From a bacterium BMS3Abin14 (GTDB lineage Bacteria; BMS3Abin14), in assembly GCA_002897695.1 (NCBI GenBank), contig BDTG01000043.1, positions 71,934 through 135,933 of the forward strand: 64,000 nucleotides of DNA, in the 5' to 3' direction. The position numbers and the translations under genes are program-made. Under the pieces are notes generated by a model. That model was not told where the DNA came from. It ran no database searches and saw only the letters and a program-made list of their open reading frames with translations. Of this stretch, positions 8,951-17,380 are shown in pieces; positions within the stretch are counted from its first letter, which is position 1, and every line of letters begins with the position of its first letter.

Positions 8951-10138
8951 CTAGATCCCGGTGGGGGCAAACTTCTGGCCGCATTTCGGACACCTGAATC
9001 GGATCCGCTTTTTTCGGTAAATCTTCGACGCTTCCACGGCGCCGGCGGTTCCACATTCAGGGCAGGTAATCTTGATGCGGGCGTTCCGGTCCATTGCCAT
9101 TGTAGCATCCCCGGAAGCGGAAGAAAAAAGGCTGATATCCTCCGCAGGGGACCTGGGAAGAACGATCTGCAATATGTGGCTTCCCAGGGTGATCCTGTCT
9201 CCATCCTGCAGGGCGAATCTCCTTGTAAACTGGTCGTTTACGAGGATGCCATTCAGACTGCCCATGTCCGTGATAAATAGTTTTCCATCCTTCTCGCCCA
9301 GGGAGGCGTGTTTCCTGGAAACACCGGGATCGTTGAGGAAAAGGTCGGACCCGGGGTCCCGGCCAATGACAAAGGGGTATGAGGTAACACTGACCCTTTT
9401 CAGGGTCCTGGTCTGGTCGCGGATGATGATCTCGGGCATTGGTCTGGTATAATGTTTGAGAATCCCTCCCTGATAGGCCGGTTTTCCCTCAAGGTAGTCG
9501 GCGGCAGGCGTGGTTCGCAGGTTCTCGAATACCCTGATTCTGATGGTATTGCCCTTCATCTGGCTGATCTCGATCCTTTTGAAAAGGTCAATCCAGTCCA
9601 TTCCAGCCGAGGATTGAACCACCTGATCGGAGAAATAGGCCTTGATGACCTTTCCGCCCTTGACGAAGGCCAGGCTGAAACGGCCATCCTGGATCAGCGC
9701 TACGAGGGAATCCTTTCGGCCTTCCATGAGGCCGACCACCAGGTTTTCTATTTTTATGTGCTCGGCAGCCCCTTCAGTCTCAGGGGAGCGTTCCTGAAGG
9801 ACAAGGATTGATTTCAGCAGGACGGGATCGGTCTGGATGAAGGAAAGGCGGGTCTGTGGGTTCTGCGCGAGGTAAATAAAGAACTCCCTTATCCCGGTTC
9901 CATGAAGATCTCCCATCGGTGATATATTCCCCGCAGAGTAGGGTTTTCTCTGAAAAAACAGGACGTATCTGCGGGATGAATCAACCGGGGATGCGGATGT
10001 GATGCAGAAACCATACTCCATCAAGGACATTTCCCCTTCCCCCTTCAGTATCCGGTCGAACATATCGGGGTCCAGATGAACGTCCTCAAGGAGTGCGGAT
10101 GCGAATGGAAAAGGAATTATCTCCTCTGATTTGATCAT
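8951..10138 (-). CDS. FHA domain protein with C-terminal zinc ribbon
   Basis: 395 residues. The N-terminal ~220 residues are not recognised. An FHA phosphothreonine-binding domain follows at about 235-315, with VIGRDPGSDLFLNDPGVSRKH and DMGSLNGILVN carrying the conserved GR, SRKH and N residues. The C-terminus is a CPECG...CPKCGQKF ribbon of the MJ0042 type. It begins behind AGGAGGAAAG. A Ser/Thr kinase is encoded 1.2 kb away, so it may read that kinase's products; this is inference. It heads the amrS-ade unit. Confidence 0.88.
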   Translation of the reverse strand: MIKSEEIIPFPFASALLEDVHLDPDMFDRILKGEGEMSLMEYGFCITSASPVDSSRRYVLFFQRKPYSAGNISPMGDLHGTGIREFFIYLAQNPQTRLSFIQTDPVLLKSILVLQERSPETEGAAEHIKIENLVVGLMEGRKDSLVALIQDGRFSLAFVKGGKVIKAYFSDQVVQSSAGMDWIDLFKRIEISQMKGNTIRIRVFENLRTTPAADYLEGKPAYQGGILKHYTRPMPEIIIRDQTRTLKRVSVTSYPFVIGRDPGSDLFLNDPGVSRKHASLGEKDGKLFITDMGSLNGILVNDQFTRRFALQDGDRITLGSHILQIVLPRSPAEDISLFSSASGDATMAMDRNARIKITCPECGTAGAVEASKIYRKKRIRFRCPKCGQKFAPTGI

Positions 10139-10185
10139 TTACTCTTTCCTCCTTCCGGATTTCACATTAGCCCACAGTGGGGCTG

Positions 10186-10214
10186 TTGACAAGGGTCGGC
10201 TCGACCCTTAAAAT
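10186..10214 (+). promoter_or_regulatory. sigma70-type promoter with palindromic spacer (pentapeptide gene)
   Basis: TTGACA at 10186-10191 and TAAAAT at 10209-10214, spacer 17 nt. The palindrome AAGGGTCG-GCT-CGACCCTT (8-bp arms, 10191-10209) fills the spacer, so a repressor or MerR-like regulator could bind between the boxes. The divergent FHA gene starts 48 nt to the left. Confidence 0.6.
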
Positions 10215-10240
10215 GTCGACCTGAATGGAGGATGTGACTA

Positions 10241-11332
10241 TTGTCTGATCTAACACCCGAGGAGATTTTGCAGAAAAAGGAATCCGGCGAAAGTCTGGCA
10301 GGCCTGAACCTGGTCAGAATCTCCCTGAAGGGGAAGGATCTGGCGGGTCTGGACCTGCATGGCGTTAATCTGCAATATGCCGACCTTTCCAACGCCGACC
10401 TGAGCCGGGCAAACCTCTCAGGTGCGGATCTCTCCTACGCCGACCTGGCCGGGGCCATGCTCAGAGGCGCCAACATGAAGAAAACCCGTATGGTTGCCGC
10501 CGATATTACCAACGCCGACCTCAGGGAGACAAATCTTTCCGGCGCAGCGGTTGACGATGCCAAACTGACCGGGTGTGACCTTTCAGCCTCAAACCTTTCA
10601 GGGGCCACGATAAGACGCTCCGAGGCCCGGAACATCAATGCTAATGGCGCCATTATGGATGGTGTCGACATGGAAGAATCACGGTTGGACGGCGCTTCCT
10701 TGAGAGGGGCCTCTCTTGTTGGAGCAAATTTGTCGGGGGCAGTCCTTGCCGGGGCCGATCTGTCGGGGGCGGACCTGAAGAAAAGCACCCTGATCAGGAC
10801 GGATTTCAGTAAATCGAAGCTTTCTTCCACGGGGTTTGTGGAGGCTAACCTCATGAATTCAACCCTTCAGGATGTCCAGGCGCCGGCAGCCGATTTTTCC
10901 CTGGCAAACCTTGCGGGGGTAAACCTTGGCAATGCCGGTCTTCGGAAGGCCATTTTTCGGAGTACCGAGATGACGCAGGCGGAACTTTCAAATTCAGATT
11001 GCGCCGAGGGTGATTTCAGCTATTCTAAAATGACCTACGTCACCGCTGAAGGGTCCAATCTGGCAAAGTGTTTCTTCGTTGAAACTACGCTTACCGATGC
11101 CAAACTGAAGAAATGCAGGATGGGGGGGGCCGACATGAGGGGCGCCATCGTGGCCGGATGCAGCCTTCTGGGCTCGGATCTTTCAGGTGCAAACCTTCAA
11201 AACGCCGATCTCTCGAGGGCAATTGTGACGGGGGCCGATTTTTCAAGGGTCGACATGACCGGAGCCAACATTGTGGGCACCGATTTCCGGGATGCCAAGC
11301 TGGAAGGGACACGGCATCCGGGGTCCGATTGA
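10241..11332 (+). CDS. pentapeptide-repeat protein
   Basis: 363 residues, almost entirely A(D/N)LXX repeats from about residue 20 to the C-terminus (ADLSNADLSRANLSGADLS and so on), which in this family fold into a right-handed quadrilateral beta-helix. No signal peptide or enzymatic domain is seen. The N-terminal 20 residues (LTPEEILQKKESGESL) are a short cap. TTG start behind GGAGG. It stands between the divergent FHA gene and the convergent Ser/Thr kinase gene, which ends 8 nt away. Some relatives bind gyrase, but nothing here shows that role. Confidence 0.92.
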   Translation: MSDLTPEEILQKKESGESLAGLNLVRISLKGKDLAGLDLHGVNLQYADLSNADLSRANLSGADLSYADLAGAMLRGANMKKTRMVAADITNADLRETNLSGAAVDDAKLTGCDLSASNLSGATIRRSEARNINANGAIMDGVDMEESRLDGASLRGASLVGANLSGAVLAGADLSGADLKKSTLIRTDFSKSKLSSTGFVEANLMNSTLQDVQAPAADFSLANLAGVNLGNAGLRKAIFRSTEMTQAELSNSDCAEGDFSYSKMTYVTAEGSNLAKCFFVETTLTDAKLKKCRMGGADMRGAIVAGCSLLGSDLSGANLQNADLSRAIVTGADFSRVDMTGANIVGTDFRDAKLEGTRHPGSD

Positions 11333-11339
11333 AACCTGT

Positions 11340-13772
11340 TTACTTCACCAAGGTCCTCAGCTCCGTCAGGGCCGCTTCCGCATCATGGAAGCGTTTATCC
11401 ACGTTTTTCTCCATACATTTGAGAATGAACCTCGACAACGCCGGGGGGATTGAAGGGTTGAATTTTTCAGGGGGCGGTGGAGCGGTGTGAACGTGATGGT
11501 ACATAACGTCCCCCTCTTTGAACGGTACCGTGCCGGTGAGAAATTCATAGATAGTAACGCCGACGGCATACAGGTCGGCCCGGTGGTCGATCTCTCCGCC
11601 GAGAATCTGTTCCGGCGACATGTAAAACGGTGTCCCGGCCATCTGCGTGTGGGTCTTTCTACCCTCCGCGACGGCTCTCGCAAGCCCAAAGTCGGTTATT
11701 TTTACCAGCTTTTCATCCCTTGACCAGAGAAGATTGGCGGGTTTAATGTCCCTGTGGACGATGTCCTTGCTGTGGGCGTATGCCAGGGCACGCAGGACCT
11801 GTCCCGCGATGACAAGCGCCGGCTTTAATTCAAACATACCCTGTTTTTCAAGTATCTCCTTAAGAGAGTCCCCATCGACGAACTCCATGACGATATAGTA
11901 CTCGCCCCTTCTCTGGTCGGCATCGTAAATGACGACAATGTTGGGATGTGAAAGCCTGGCCGCCGATTTGGCTTCCCTCAGGAACATCTCCAGAACCCTC
12001 TGATTTCTCTGAACCTGGGGCGGAAGAACTTTATAGGCCACGACTCTGTCCAGCAGGGTGTCCCTCGCCTTGTAAACGACCCCCATCCCCCCCCTGCCAA
12101 CCTCCTCGATGATCTCGTATCGGCCGTCCTTTGCCGAAGGCCCGGGCCCGCCGGAGACCATGGTAGAGTCGAGGGGAAACTTGTCGGCAACAATCCTGCC
12201 CTGCCCCGGGGAAGAGGCCCCCAGAAGGGCCTTCATGGATGTCAGCTGGTCCTTTACGTCCCTGTAATGATAATCCACAAGAAGAATTTTTTCCAGAATC
12301 GATACCGCCCCATGGAGTTGGTCGTCTTCCTTCAGGGACGCGGCGTACCTGTAAAAGGAATCCAGATTGTCCCTCCGGGGGGTCTCGTTCGCAATGGCGT
12401 TCTGGTATGCGGCAATGGCAAGGGACCACATCCTCTGGCCGAAAAAGAGATCTCCCAGAAGCCGGTTCGCTTCGGTGTAATCCGGGCTGGAGTTTTCAAC
12501 CTTCTGGAGGGCATCTGTAGCTCTCTCTTCTTTTCCCAGAGAGATAAAGAATCGTGCCGCCTGAAAGAAGGCGCCGGCGTCAAAAAGTGCACTGGCCTCT
12601 TGCTCAGTTTCCCCCAAATCCCGAAAAATCACGGCTGCATCTTCAGGCCGGCCGCCGGCCAGGAGGAGGTGTGCCGCATCGGAAGACCTCCCCAATTCGA
12701 TGAGAATGTCCGCGGCAAGACGGTAATCGCCCGCTTTTTCGAAGGCTTCAACAGCCTTTTCCCTGTCTCCGGCCGCAACGAAAACTTCTGCCGCTTTTCT
12801 CCATTCGCCAATACGCCCGAACAGCTCACCGGCCTCCATCGTCTTCCCTTCTTCCAGGAGGGCACTGGCGACATCCAATCCTCCCTCCTCAGGTGTGTCT
12901 GACGATCCCAGAATACGGGCAGCAGAAGCTGCATCCTTGGCCCTCATGTAGAGTTCGGATGCTTTTCGACCCTTACCCAATTCCTCATAAAGCCTGGCGG
13001 CCTGCTTGAAGTGGCCCCCGGTTTCGAGAACTTTTGCGGCTTTCCCTCTCTGGTTGGCCTGCAAGAGGCTGAGGGATGCCAGCGCTGCCAGGTTTTTCGA
13101 GACACGGTCCTCCTCAGGGGCAACGGATGGATCCCTGTGGCTCACCCTTTCCTGCAGTGCCCTGACAAGGAGTGGAGCTGCTCTGGAATGCTTACCAGCC
13201 TCGGCAAGAAGCTCACCCGCTTTCTGGTGGTGACCTGTTCTGGAAAAAAACTCTGACGCGTGCAGGGAGTCCCCTCCTTTCTCAAAAAACAGGGCAGCCT
13301 CATGGAAACGATCAACCTTGACCAGGTTCTCCGCGGCCTGAATAAAATTCTTTGTTCTTGCGAAAAACTCGGCTGCCTGGCCGTGAGCACCTACCCTTAC
13401 CAGGCATTCCGCCGCGTTCCCGTAATCGCTCATGGCAACGCAGGATTCCGCGGCCTTTTCATATTCTCCCACCTTGACAAAAGCCGCAGCCGATTCCTTA
13501 AAGCGTTTTGCGGATGCGTACAGGGCCCCTGCTTCGGCGTAATTGCCCTTTTTATCAGCCTTCTTTGCCTTCCTGATGAAAAAACGGGCGGGCCGATCCG
13601 CTGAAGCTTTATTCTCGCGATTCCTGAATGCAAAGAGGATGAGGCATAGAAGCGAAAGCCCACCTGCAGTCACCGTAATGGTGTCTGTCAGGCCCAGCAT
13701 CCAGGGTGAGGGAATGGAATACCGTGCGAGGGCGGCTTCGGCAACGGCTTGATAGCTGAAAATAGCGGACAT
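11340..13772 (-). CDS. Ser/Thr protein kinase with N-terminal helical repeats
   Basis: 810 residues. A membrane segment (TVTAGGLSLLCLILFAF, about 33-50) is followed by a long array of TPR/SEL-like helical repeats (about 75-500, many AAxxFxxxGxxxxA units), and the kinase domain is C-terminal (about 551-800). The kinase is complete: GRGGMGVVYKA loop, YKVL lysine, VHRDIKPANL near 672, DFGLAR near 693, and a TPFYMSPEQI activation segment. Most bacterial Hanks kinases have the kinase first and sensor last; here the order is reversed. No clear Shine-Dalgarno precedes the ATG; a TATAAT sits 8 nt before it. Confidence 0.92.
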   Translation of the reverse strand: MSAIFSYQAVAEAALARYSIPSPWMLGLTDTITVTAGGLSLLCLILFAFRNRENKASADRPARFFIRKAKKADKKGNYAEAGALYASAKRFKESAAAFVKVGEYEKAAESCVAMSDYGNAAECLVRVGAHGQAAEFFARTKNFIQAAENLVKVDRFHEAALFFEKGGDSLHASEFFSRTGHHQKAGELLAEAGKHSRAAPLLVRALQERVSHRDPSVAPEEDRVSKNLAALASLSLLQANQRGKAAKVLETGGHFKQAARLYEELGKGRKASELYMRAKDAASAARILGSSDTPEEGGLDVASALLEEGKTMEAGELFGRIGEWRKAAEVFVAAGDREKAVEAFEKAGDYRLAADILIELGRSSDAAHLLLAGGRPEDAAVIFRDLGETEQEASALFDAGAFFQAARFFISLGKEERATDALQKVENSSPDYTEANRLLGDLFFGQRMWSLAIAAYQNAIANETPRRDNLDSFYRYAASLKEDDQLHGAVSILEKILLVDYHYRDVKDQLTSMKALLGASSPGQGRIVADKFPLDSTMVSGGPGPSAKDGRYEIIEEVGRGGMGVVYKARDTLLDRVVAYKVLPPQVQRNQRVLEMFLREAKSAARLSHPNIVVIYDADQRRGEYYIVMEFVDGDSLKEILEKQGMFELKPALVIAGQVLRALAYAHSKDIVHRDIKPANLLWSRDEKLVKITDFGLARAVAEGRKTHTQMAGTPFYMSPEQILGGEIDHRADLYAVGVTIYEFLTGTVPFKEGDVMYHHVHTAPPPPEKFNPSIPPALSRFILKCMEKNVDKRFHDAEAALTELRTLVK

Positions 13773-13780
13773 GGACTGGG

Positions 13781-13810
13781 ATTATAGGGTAAAATAGGTC
13801 CAACGTCCAA
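13781..13810 (-). promoter_or_regulatory. possible repeat-embedded promoter for the kinase gene
   Basis: On the minus strand a perfect TATAAT (13786-13781) stands 8 nt before the kinase ATG, and a heptad unit supplies TTGGAC (13810-13805) 18 nt upstream. If used, transcription would start at or near the ATG, giving a leaderless message, consistent with the missing Shine-Dalgarno. The -35 matches only 3 of 6. Confidence 0.35.
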
Positions 13811-13866
13811 CGTCCAATGTCCAACGTGAAAAGCAGGCTGTAAGCTGTAGGCTATAGGCTGTAGGT
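13781..13866. repeat. heptad repeat module B
   Basis: From left to right: TATAGGGTAAAATAG linker, then GTCCAAC, GTCCAAC, GTCCAAT, GTCCAAC, a short spacer, then GCTGTAA, GCTGTAG, GCTATAG, GCTGTAG. It carries the same linker and the same two 7-bp families as module A at 3756. The rest of the 13773-13994 gap shows no gene; TGACCACTCCCAGGTCA near 13925 is a loose inverted repeat. Confidence 0.8.
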
Positions 13867-13994
13867 AAAGGCAGTATAGGTATCGAAGAACCTCAAATCT
13901 CAAACTTCATTATTTTACCACAGCGTGACCACTCCCAGGTCACACCACGGGGTTGTTACTCAAGGTGAAATAAGGGGGTTTGCAGGCGGAAGTT

Positions 13995-14678
13995 CTACCG
14001 GAACAGGTGCAGCAGGAGGAATGTGCCTAAAAGCTGAAGCCCTACCAGGCCGCTGGTGTAGATTTTGGCGGGCCGGGTGACAATGGAGGTTTTCCCCTCC
14101 CGGATAGCGGTAAAGATGCTTTTCTGGTCAGGTTCTGAATCAATAACAGTGAAAGTATAATCAAGCTGCTTCAGAGAATGTGCGTCTGAAAGCCCAAGGA
14201 TGGGGAGATTGTTTTCAGATGCAAAGGTTTGGGCTTTATGGTTGAAGTTGACCTTTTTTGTGTAAAGATGCGAGTACTCCACAGCATCAAACAGGCCTGA
14301 AAATCGTTTCAGGAGGGTTCCAAGACAGTTATAATTTGGGTAAAAAGGGTGCGGCGCTACAACGAACGCCCCATTGGCCCTGACCCTTTTCAGGTCAAAG
14401 AAGGTCATCTGGCCCCACTTTTCATCCATTTCGCCAACGCCGTAAATAAGAACGTGCTTTCCCATCACAGTGGCCTCAACTCCGGGGATCAGGAGGATCC
14501 CGCGCATGGAGGCATATCGCGCCAGCTGCTCGCTGTAGGTAACGGTGTTATGGTTGCTGATGGAGATGACCTGGTAGCCCCTTTCGGCCGCACGGTCTAT
14601 CAACTCTTCAGCCGTATAGTTCAACTGATGCCGGGGGTCTTCCTTGGTATGAATGTGCAGATCGCATTTAAGCTTCAT
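13995..14678 (-). CDS. PHP-domain metal-dependent hydrolase with C-terminal membrane anchor
   Basis: 227 residues. PHP (polymerase and histidinol phosphatase) metal motifs are all visible: DLHIH at residue 6, ISNHNTVT, PGVEAT, APHPFYP and SDAHS near 175. The last ~20 residues (TSGLVGLQLLGTFLLLHLF) form a single hydrophobic segment, suggesting a tail-anchored protein facing the cytoplasm. Family members act as phosphoesterases; the substrate is unknown. The ATG is preceded by a weak Shine-Dalgarno. It stands alone between the kinase and SH3 genes. Confidence 0.85.
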   Translation of the reverse strand: MKLKCDLHIHTKEDPRHQLNYTAEELIDRAAERGYQVISISNHNTVTYSEQLARYASMRGILLIPGVEATVMGKHVLIYGVGEMDEKWGQMTFFDLKRVRANGAFVVAPHPFYPNYNCLGTLLKRFSGLFDAVEYSHLYTKKVNFNHKAQTFASENNLPILGLSDAHSLKQLDYTFTVIDSEPDQKSIFTAIREGKTSIVTRPAKIYTSGLVGLQLLGTFLLLHLFR

Positions 14679-14779
14679 TGTGAGTCGATGACCTCAGTTA
14701 GTCCAGAGTATCGGGTCCAGGGTACATGAAAATGCGCTCAGTCAATAACAAATCTGAAATGAGTTGTCAATTAAATCCA

Positions 14780-15289
14780 TCACAATTCCCACCGGTCTTT
14801 TTCCGGAGGGCGTTCATCATATCGAAACGGGCTTTCCCTTCTGTATCCGGAAATATCACGCATCTTCCGGGTCCAGGACCGGACAATTTTTTTTCTTTTC
14901 CATACGAGGACACCGCCCAGAAGGAGCAGTCCTGCAGGAAAAAAGTATTTATCCATGCCGTTTTTTTTAATTTTCGCGGAGCCTTTAGTGGCCCGTTTCC
15001 CGACATTCGGCATGGTCCCCGGCAACACGGCTACGAGCCTGCGAAAAACCCACGCTTCCCGGCCCCCATCGAGGGTGATGCGGCACCAGAGGCCCTCCAG
15101 ACTCACAAGTGAATATTCCTCGCCCGCATCCGCCTGGAAAAGGACCGGAAATGTTGTGCCGGGGCCCTGCCTGACGTTGACGACGCTGCCTTCAATGCGG
15201 ATGTAATCTGCATGGGCGACATTTGGGTAGATGACGGCCGCCAGGAGGAGTAAGAGCGACAAAAGTATTTTTACTGTAAATGTAAACAT
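14780..15289 (-). CDS. exported SH3-domain protein with C-terminal TM
   Basis: 169 residues: a signal peptide (about 1-27, ending VAHA), then a bacterial SH3 domain (about 30-92) with NVRQGPGTTFPVLFQ and GREAWVF, then a linker, a second hydrophobic segment (FFPAGLLLLGGVLVW, about 116-130) and a very basic tail (KRKKIVRSWTRK). The SH3 domain should lie outside the inner membrane, where such domains usually bind peptidoglycan or envelope partners. No catalytic domain is fused. Confidence 0.82.
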   Translation of the reverse strand: MFTFTVKILLSLLLLLAAVIYPNVAHADYIRIEGSVVNVRQGPGTTFPVLFQADAGEEYSLVSLEGLWCRITLDGGREAWVFRRLVAVLPGTMPNVGKRATKGSAKIKKNGMDKYFFPAGLLLLGGVLVWKRKKIVRSWTRKMRDISGYRRESPFRYDERPPEKDRWEL

Positions 15290-15301
15290 CTGGTAGGGAA
15301 T

Positions 15302-16504
15302 CTAGTATCTAGGATGCCCATTGTCAAGAGCATGGGGCAAGGGAGTTTTTCTCCACAGAAACAGCAGGGCCAGACACCCTGCAATCCCTACGGCGCCTCC
15401 AAGGGGAAAGACACTCCGTATCCCCCAGGTATCAGCCATAAACCCCCCTATGATGGGACCCAGCATGGTGCCGAGGCTCAGTGATGTATTGTATAACCCC
15501 ATGACAGTTCCCATTCCGCGTTCCTGTCCTATTCTCACCGCCAGGGCAGATCCTGCAGGCACAACCAACCCACCCGCAATTCCCATGGCAAGGAAGACGA
15601 TAATCAGATCCCTGAAATTGCCGGCCCATGAGATGCCGGCAACTGCAAACGCACCAATGACGCTTCCCAGAAATAAACTCTTCAGGTGGCCGAAACGGTC
15701 AGACATGTGTCCGAATGGGGCCTGAAGGATGGTCGTAATGCCGGTGTTAACTGAAAGGAGCACACCCACCTGGAAAGAGGACAGATGAAGTTCCCCAACG
15801 GCGAATAGGGGCATCAGGACCCACGTAAAACCGATGCCGATAGCTCGGCTGAAACGAAAGATCAAAAGGCCCGCCAGATCCGCAGTCGGGAGCAGTTGCC
15901 GTTTTTCGACGCGGGCCTTTACGCGTTTTCTCGTTCCGTGCTGCGGGTGCTCGTCGGTGGGGAGTGTAACTATGACGACAATGAGGGCCGCCAGAGACAG
16001 AATGCCCATCCCATAAAAAGCGGCATCCATGGAGTAGCGGTCCCTGAGGTATCCGCCGATAAGCGGGCCACCTCCAAGACCGGCAAAAAATGCTGACGTG
16101 AAGGTTCCCATGACGAAGCCCTCCCTGCCTTTGGGAGCAAGGTCCCCCATATAGGACATGGCCACAGGCAGTATCATTGCGGCGGCGAGGCCCTGGAGAA
16201 AACGTACGAGCACCAGGTGGATCACTCCGTTTGCCATCGCATATAGGGGGGAGACTGTGGTAAAGAGGGCCAACCCTGTGACGATGAACACCTTCCTGCT
16301 TATGCGGTCGGAAAGATATCCGATGGGTGTCATAAAAATGGTCCTGGAGGCGGAGTAGGCGCCGAACACGAGACCGAGGGTCAATGCGCTCGTGGCAAAA
16401 CGGTCCACATATGATGGAAGGATGGGACTCAGAATCCCCAGGCCGAGGGATGATATGAAGATGGCGGCGTAAAGAGAGAGGAAAACCCTTTTGAAGTAGG
16501 ACAT
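15302..16504 (-). CDS. MFS transporter
   Basis: About 400 residues with 12 predicted membrane helices. The loop 2-3 motif GYLSDRISRK and the equivalent in the second half (GHMSDRFGHLK) mark a drug:H+ antiporter-like major facilitator; the substrate is unknown. ATG at 16504 (MSYFKRVFLSLYAAIF) is chosen because nine codons further upstream, to 16531, lie inside a dispersed hairpin repeat. That hairpin ends 1 nt before the chosen ATG, leaving no Shine-Dalgarno, so the true start is uncertain. Confidence 0.88.
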   Translation of the reverse strand: MSYFKRVFLSLYAAIFISSLGLGILSPILPSYVDRFATSALTLGLVFGAYSASRTIFMTPIGYLSDRISRKVFIVTGLALFTTVSPLYAMANGVIHLVLVRFLQGLAAAMILPVAMSYMGDLAPKGREGFVMGTFTSAFFAGLGGGPLIGGYLRDRYSMDAAFYGMGILSLAALIVVIVTLPTDEHPQHGTRKRVKARVEKRQLLPTADLAGLLIFRFSRAIGIGFTWVLMPLFAVGELHLSSFQVGVLLSVNTGITTILQAPFGHMSDRFGHLKSLFLGSVIGAFAVAGISWAGNFRDLIIVFLAMGIAGGLVVPAGSALAVRIGQERGMGTVMGLYNTSLSLGTMLGPIIGGFMADTWGIRSVFPLGGAVGIAGCLALLFLWRKTPLPHALDNGHPRY

Positions 16505-16505
16505 G

Positions 16506-16585
16506 TTGATGACTTTGTAAAAAGTCATCAATGCGCCCGTTGAAGGGCGTCCAAATCATGGATTTTTTGCGACTCTATCATGTTG
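16506..16585. repeat. GATGACTT-type hairpin repeat, copy 1
   Basis: TTGATGACTTT-GTAA-AAAGTCATCAA, a perfect 11-bp stem (16506-16531), followed by CGCCC-GTTGAA-GGGCG and then ATGGATTTTTTGCGACT. The latter, reversed, matches the AGTCGCAAAAGATCCAT stretch at 56853. Related copies are at 18935, 22291, 22748, 47118 and 56852. Confidence 0.7.
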
Positions 16586-16589
16586 GCCG

Positions 16590-17315
16590 TCAGGGAAGGT
16601 TCCTCTCGATGATTGCCCTTGTCTCCTCAAGGAGTCTGTCCCGGTCGTCGTAGGTCATCCCGACGGTGGAAACCGGTTTGTCGATGACAAGCTCGGCTGC
16701 CCCGCCCCAGGAGGTGTAGCCGCTTTTTGGCATTGCATCCCGGGTCCCTCTGACGGTAATCGGCAGTACCGGTAAACCGGCCTGGATAGCAAGGACAAAG
16801 GCTCCCTTTTTAAATGGGAGCAATTTGCCGTCGGGGGATCTTGTGCCTTCGGGAGCGACAACCACTGAAACGCCGGTGCGAACCATCAGGGCGCCGGCGT
16901 CCGCAAAAGCGGCAGTAGCCACAGCGTGGTCTTTCCGATCAATTAAGAAATGCCCCATCCGCCTCACGGCCCGGCCGAAAATGGGGATCCTGCTCAGCTC
17001 GATCTTCCCGACAAACCGAAGCTGAAGGGGAAGGGCGAAAACAACCAGGGGGATATCCAGCTGGCTCTGGTGGTTCATGACCACAACGAAAGGGCCGGTA
17101 TGCTCTGACAGGATATCCAGGCCTCTTACCGAAACCCTTATGTCCGCGATCCTGAGAACTGATCTGGCCCAGCCCCGGGCGAAAATCCTGTGGACCGCGA
17201 ACCCGCTCCTGTCGAAAAAACTGAACCCGATGGCTGCGGCGGAAATAAGGATGGTGCATGGATAGATGCACAGCAGGGACCGAATGGCCACCATGTAACT
17301 GGAAACGGCACGCAT
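16590..17315 (-). CDS. plsC: 1-acyl-sn-glycerol-3-phosphate acyltransferase (PlsC-like)
   Basis: 241 residues, an N-terminal hydrophobic anchor, then the acyltransferase motifs: NHQSQLD (HX4D, near residue 82), a basic/Phe block RIPIFGRAVRRMGHFLID, PEGTRSPDG, and LPVLPITVRG. It transfers an acyl chain to lysophosphatidic acid to make phosphatidic acid at the inner membrane. Length fits the family. No lipid genes are adjacent, and it is followed at 66 nt by a lone response regulator gene. Confidence 0.88.
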   Translation of the reverse strand: MRAVSSYMVAIRSLLCIYPCTILISAAAIGFSFFDRSGFAVHRIFARGWARSVLRIADIRVSVRGLDILSEHTGPFVVVMNHQSQLDIPLVVFALPLQLRFVGKIELSRIPIFGRAVRRMGHFLIDRKDHAVATAAFADAGALMVRTGVSVVVAPEGTRSPDGKLLPFKKGAFVLAIQAGLPVLPITVRGTRDAMPKSGYTSWGGAAELVIDKPVSTVGMTYDDRDRLLEETRAIIERNLP

Positions 17316-17380
17316 GGGGGCAACCTACCACCGCCGGGATGGGGAGTAAAGTCGAGAGGAGACGGGTTTCACACCGGAAG

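Noticed and set aside
13688-13903. short minus-strand frame containing LQPIAYSLQPA
   Set aside because: Translation of the heptad array; the same peptide appears at the other array (3664-3849), so it is repeat-derived, not a gene.
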